Positions 63,203 through 64,000 of a stretch of DNA of 64,000 nt are shown in pieces (the first letter of the stretch is position 1; each line of letters opens with the position of its first letter). Made by a program: the position numbers and the translations under genes. The notes beneath the pieces were generated by a model, which saw nothing but the letters and a program-made list of their open reading frames with translations, had not been told where the DNA came from and searched no databases. The stretch lies in the NCBI GenBank assembly GCA_030268105.1, contig BSDZ01000013.1, forward strand, positions 3,763,001-3,827,000. Direction: 5' to 3'. The stretch comes from Volvox africanus (taxonomy: Eukaryota > Chlorophyta > Chlorophyceae > Chlamydomonadales > Volvocaceae).

Positions 63203-64000
63203 GACGAACATACATGAATACATTCAAGTCCAATTACAACAAAGCGGGGGTCAGCCGACCCATTCACCCATCGATTCTGACACACAACTCTCACTCAAAA
63301 TGACTGATACTGGCGTCCAGCATACTGGAGTCCAGCAGGGTGGGATCCCAATGTGCAGTTCACCAAATTCCTTGTTGGGAAATAAATTACCCGTTGTTTT
63401 TAAAATTGGCACACAGGGAGCGCGTTTCTAGAGCCATCGACTGGGAACTGACGAGGGTTCTTGACGGTCATCAGTATGGAAAATGCATGGGCCCAGAGGA
63501 AAAAGGGAACGTGCACCGGCAGCAATAACAAGTGACCGCTCTTACCGCCGGCATAGCGGGGCAGGGCTGTCCTAATTGTAAGAAAGGTATCCTCAGTATG
63601 CAATGACTAAGGATAGCAAGCCGTTGGGTAAGCACTATCAGGAGGGTAACATGCAAGGTAACATGCAAAGTAAAGTTTGCCCATGGTTTCAGTTGCTTGG
63701 TTGTTGTGATTTGCAGTTATGTGCATGAAGGAGTGGTTATACTTAGCCTTGCGTTGCTAGATGAAAGAAGACAAGGCAACCCAAGTGTACCAGTGAAGGA
63801 GGTTGCCCAAAGCGTACCAGAGAGACCGTATGGCACGGTCGGGGCTGACACGCATGGGTGAAGGCTGAGAGAACCTAGCATGCATGTTGGGACCCCTGCC
63901 TGAAGTTGGGGAAATTAGTGGAAATAACATTGTAAGTATGTATGTGATGGTGAGACGAATTGATCAGCTTGTATTTGCTTATTATTAATAATATATCTAA
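63203..64000. other. Right-edge region, no gene seen
   Basis: About 800 bases of AT-rich sequence with only short unsupported ORFs on both strands. Confidence 0.5.

Overview
The window looks like nuclear DNA from a chlorophyte green alga of the Chlamydomonadales (a volvocine type). The reasons are very intron-rich genes with GT-AG introns, many CA/TA-rich microsatellites, a GAF-PAS-kinase gene, a plastid-type serotonin/NSI-like GNAT, and a giant gene of the TmcB/TmcC-like PAS family, which is expanded in these algae. The species cannot be named from the sequence alone. Exons below were chained by hand, using splice sites, reading-frame phase and family resemblance.

Layout. Positions 1-7108, minus strand: a myristoylation-motif GAF-PAS-protein kinase gene that runs off the left edge (14 exons seen). 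It is head-to-head with 7923-10438, plus strand, an unrecognised Gln-rich coiled-coil protein. Positions 12285-16329, minus strand: a plastid-type GNAT acetyltransferase (SNAT/NSI/GNAT2 type). It is head-to-head with 16775-18551, plus strand, an unrecognised single-pass membrane protein. Positions 18991-21369, plus strand: a coiled-coil protein with several C-terminal membrane segments.

From 58773 down to 23305, minus strand, more than half of the window is one giant gene of about 44 exons and roughly 2,600-2,700 residues. It encodes a TmcB/TmcC-like protein with an N-terminal multi-pass membrane module, a TPR-like helical region, several PAS domains, long low-complexity linkers and a C-terminal multi-pass module. 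Its introns hold most of the repeats. One intron of about 6.3 kb contains a LINE 3'-end fragment, a longer decayed LINE, and a tRNA-derived SINE inserted into that LINE with an 11-bp target duplication. Other introns hold a MITE-like foldback, a small RNA-like hairpin, a third LINE 3' end, a 395-bp TCCCTCC array and, on the opposite strand, an intron-containing tRNA-Lys gene.

From 58774 to the right edge I see no protein gene, only AT-rich microsatellites and an intron-containing tRNA-Ile gene on the minus strand. Nothing suggests an operon, CRISPR array or bacterial DNA. The genes do not form an obvious pathway; two are sensory-type proteins (GAF/PAS kinase and PAS/Tmc protein).
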